A stretch of 64,000 bases of DNA from Isoetes taiwanensis (Eukaryota; Streptophyta; Lycopodiopsida; Isoetales; Isoetaceae), in contig JAJEKV010000009.1 in assembly GCA_021234155.1 (NCBI GenBank), positions 10,422,546 through 10,486,545 on the forward strand. The letters run 5' to 3'. Below the pieces are notes generated by a model, which had not been told where the DNA came from, ran no database searches, and worked only from the letters and a program-made list of their open reading frames with translations. A program made the position numbers and the translations under genes. Shown one piece after another: positions 63,534 through 64,000 of this stretch; the stretch's first letter is position 1, and each line of letters starts with the position of its first letter.

Positions 63534-64000
63534 CTACTTAGACTTTTTGATTGCTGATGATTTCAGGTTGCCATAAGGGCCTTTAGGAGACTTGGCAAGC
63601 ACATGCATGAGGAATGGTTCAAGAAAGTCTTTGGCCCGCTCATCACTCACAAAGCAAAGACATCTTCTTGCACCCATAAGAGCCTCTCGCAATATAACCT
63701 CCAACATGAAGCTCCAAGCAGGTTGTATCAATTGGAGCAAATGCCTCGACGAGGTAAGCAGCCATAGACGGGAAATCCATTTTTATTTAAGGGCCCTTCT
63801 CCTTAGTTTGTAGCTCGTGACTTGATTCCCCCACTTAGGAGGGGGTCCCGATCCTCATCCTCTTCCGACTCATCCCTGCTCGACCGATCCCGATCCGTAT
63901 GAAAGAATATAGTTCTTAAGTCCGATCATCTAGAAGAAAACATTCCCATGCACCGCTATTGTCACCCTTGGCCTTAGCAATATCATATTCCTCGTCCGAC
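63534..64000 (-). other. Protein-like minus-strand segments of unknown family, running off the window
   Basis: From the window end the minus strand reads SDEEYDIAKAKGDNSGAWEC then FLLDDRT and a stop. Further down come RDRSSRDESEEDEDRDPLLS and, at 63740-63534, WSFMLEVILREALMGARRC and FVSDERAKDFLEPFLMHVLA. The acidic/Arg run is compositionally like disordered protein. These could be exons of the FCP1-like locus or of another gene continuing past 64000. I cannot name it. Confidence 0.25.

Overview
This window looks like nuclear DNA from a land plant with a large, repeat-packed genome. The evidence is a PLS-class pentatricopeptide repeat (PPR) gene, GT/AG-spliced gene pieces, and fragments of plant families: auxin response factor, NB-ARC resistance protein, thylakoid polyphenol oxidase, METTL14-type MT-A70 protein and ureide permease. 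CACTA, hAT and LINE elements are also present. A DIRS-type retroelement and an intronless secreted lactonase would fit a seed-free plant such as a fern better than a flowering plant, but that is inference. There is no bacterial-style gene organisation.

Only two intact-looking protein genes are visible: a PPR protein (52817-55285, +) and a YbhE/CMLE-type lactonase with a signal peptide (56018-57163, +). A third locus (about 45491-45956, -) shows in-phase exons of a protein I cannot name. The other host-like sequences are pieces or pseudogenes: an auxin response factor (11.3-11.7 kb), an LRR N-terminus (22.2-22.5), polyphenol oxidase (23.5-24.1), an NLR (29.0-30.2), a protein kinase (38.4-40.0), METTL14 (50.0-51.2), a ureide permease (61.4-61.6) and an FCP1-like phosphatase (62.3-62.9).

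Layout. 1-12.9 kb is bounded by a ~345 bp inverted repeat and holds a hAT-transposase relic, pyrimidine-rich sequence, long T-rich and A-rich arrays, and a 19-bp minisatellite. 13.0-18.0 kb is a decayed DIRS element (gag-like, RT-RNase H, tyrosine recombinase) cut off by an antisense LINE fragment, which itself holds a 500 bp hAT MITE with a perfect 8-bp duplication. 19.8-21.0 kb contains an array of the palindrome TTTCGCGTACGCGAAA. 23.5-25.3 kb is a Ty3/gypsy-like gag followed directly by a polyphenol-oxidase fragment. 31.6-43.7 kb is a LINE split by an 8.0 kb CACTA element (34588-42585, 3-bp duplication GAA) that carries a TNP1-like gene and a kinase pseudogene. 43.7-52.6 kb is MITEs, SINEs, dispersed duplications and the METTL14 remnant; 52.8-57.2 kb is the gene island; 57.2-64.0 kb is again repeats and gene fragments.

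The most unusual items are: two members of a small element family ending in a long hairpin whose apical core is conserved while its complementary stems differ between copies; the DIRS element; the gag-polyphenol oxidase junction; the CACTA with a kinase cargo; and the CpG-rich palindrome array. I had no alignment or search tools, so family names rest on motif recognition, and most TE boundaries without target-site duplications are approximate.
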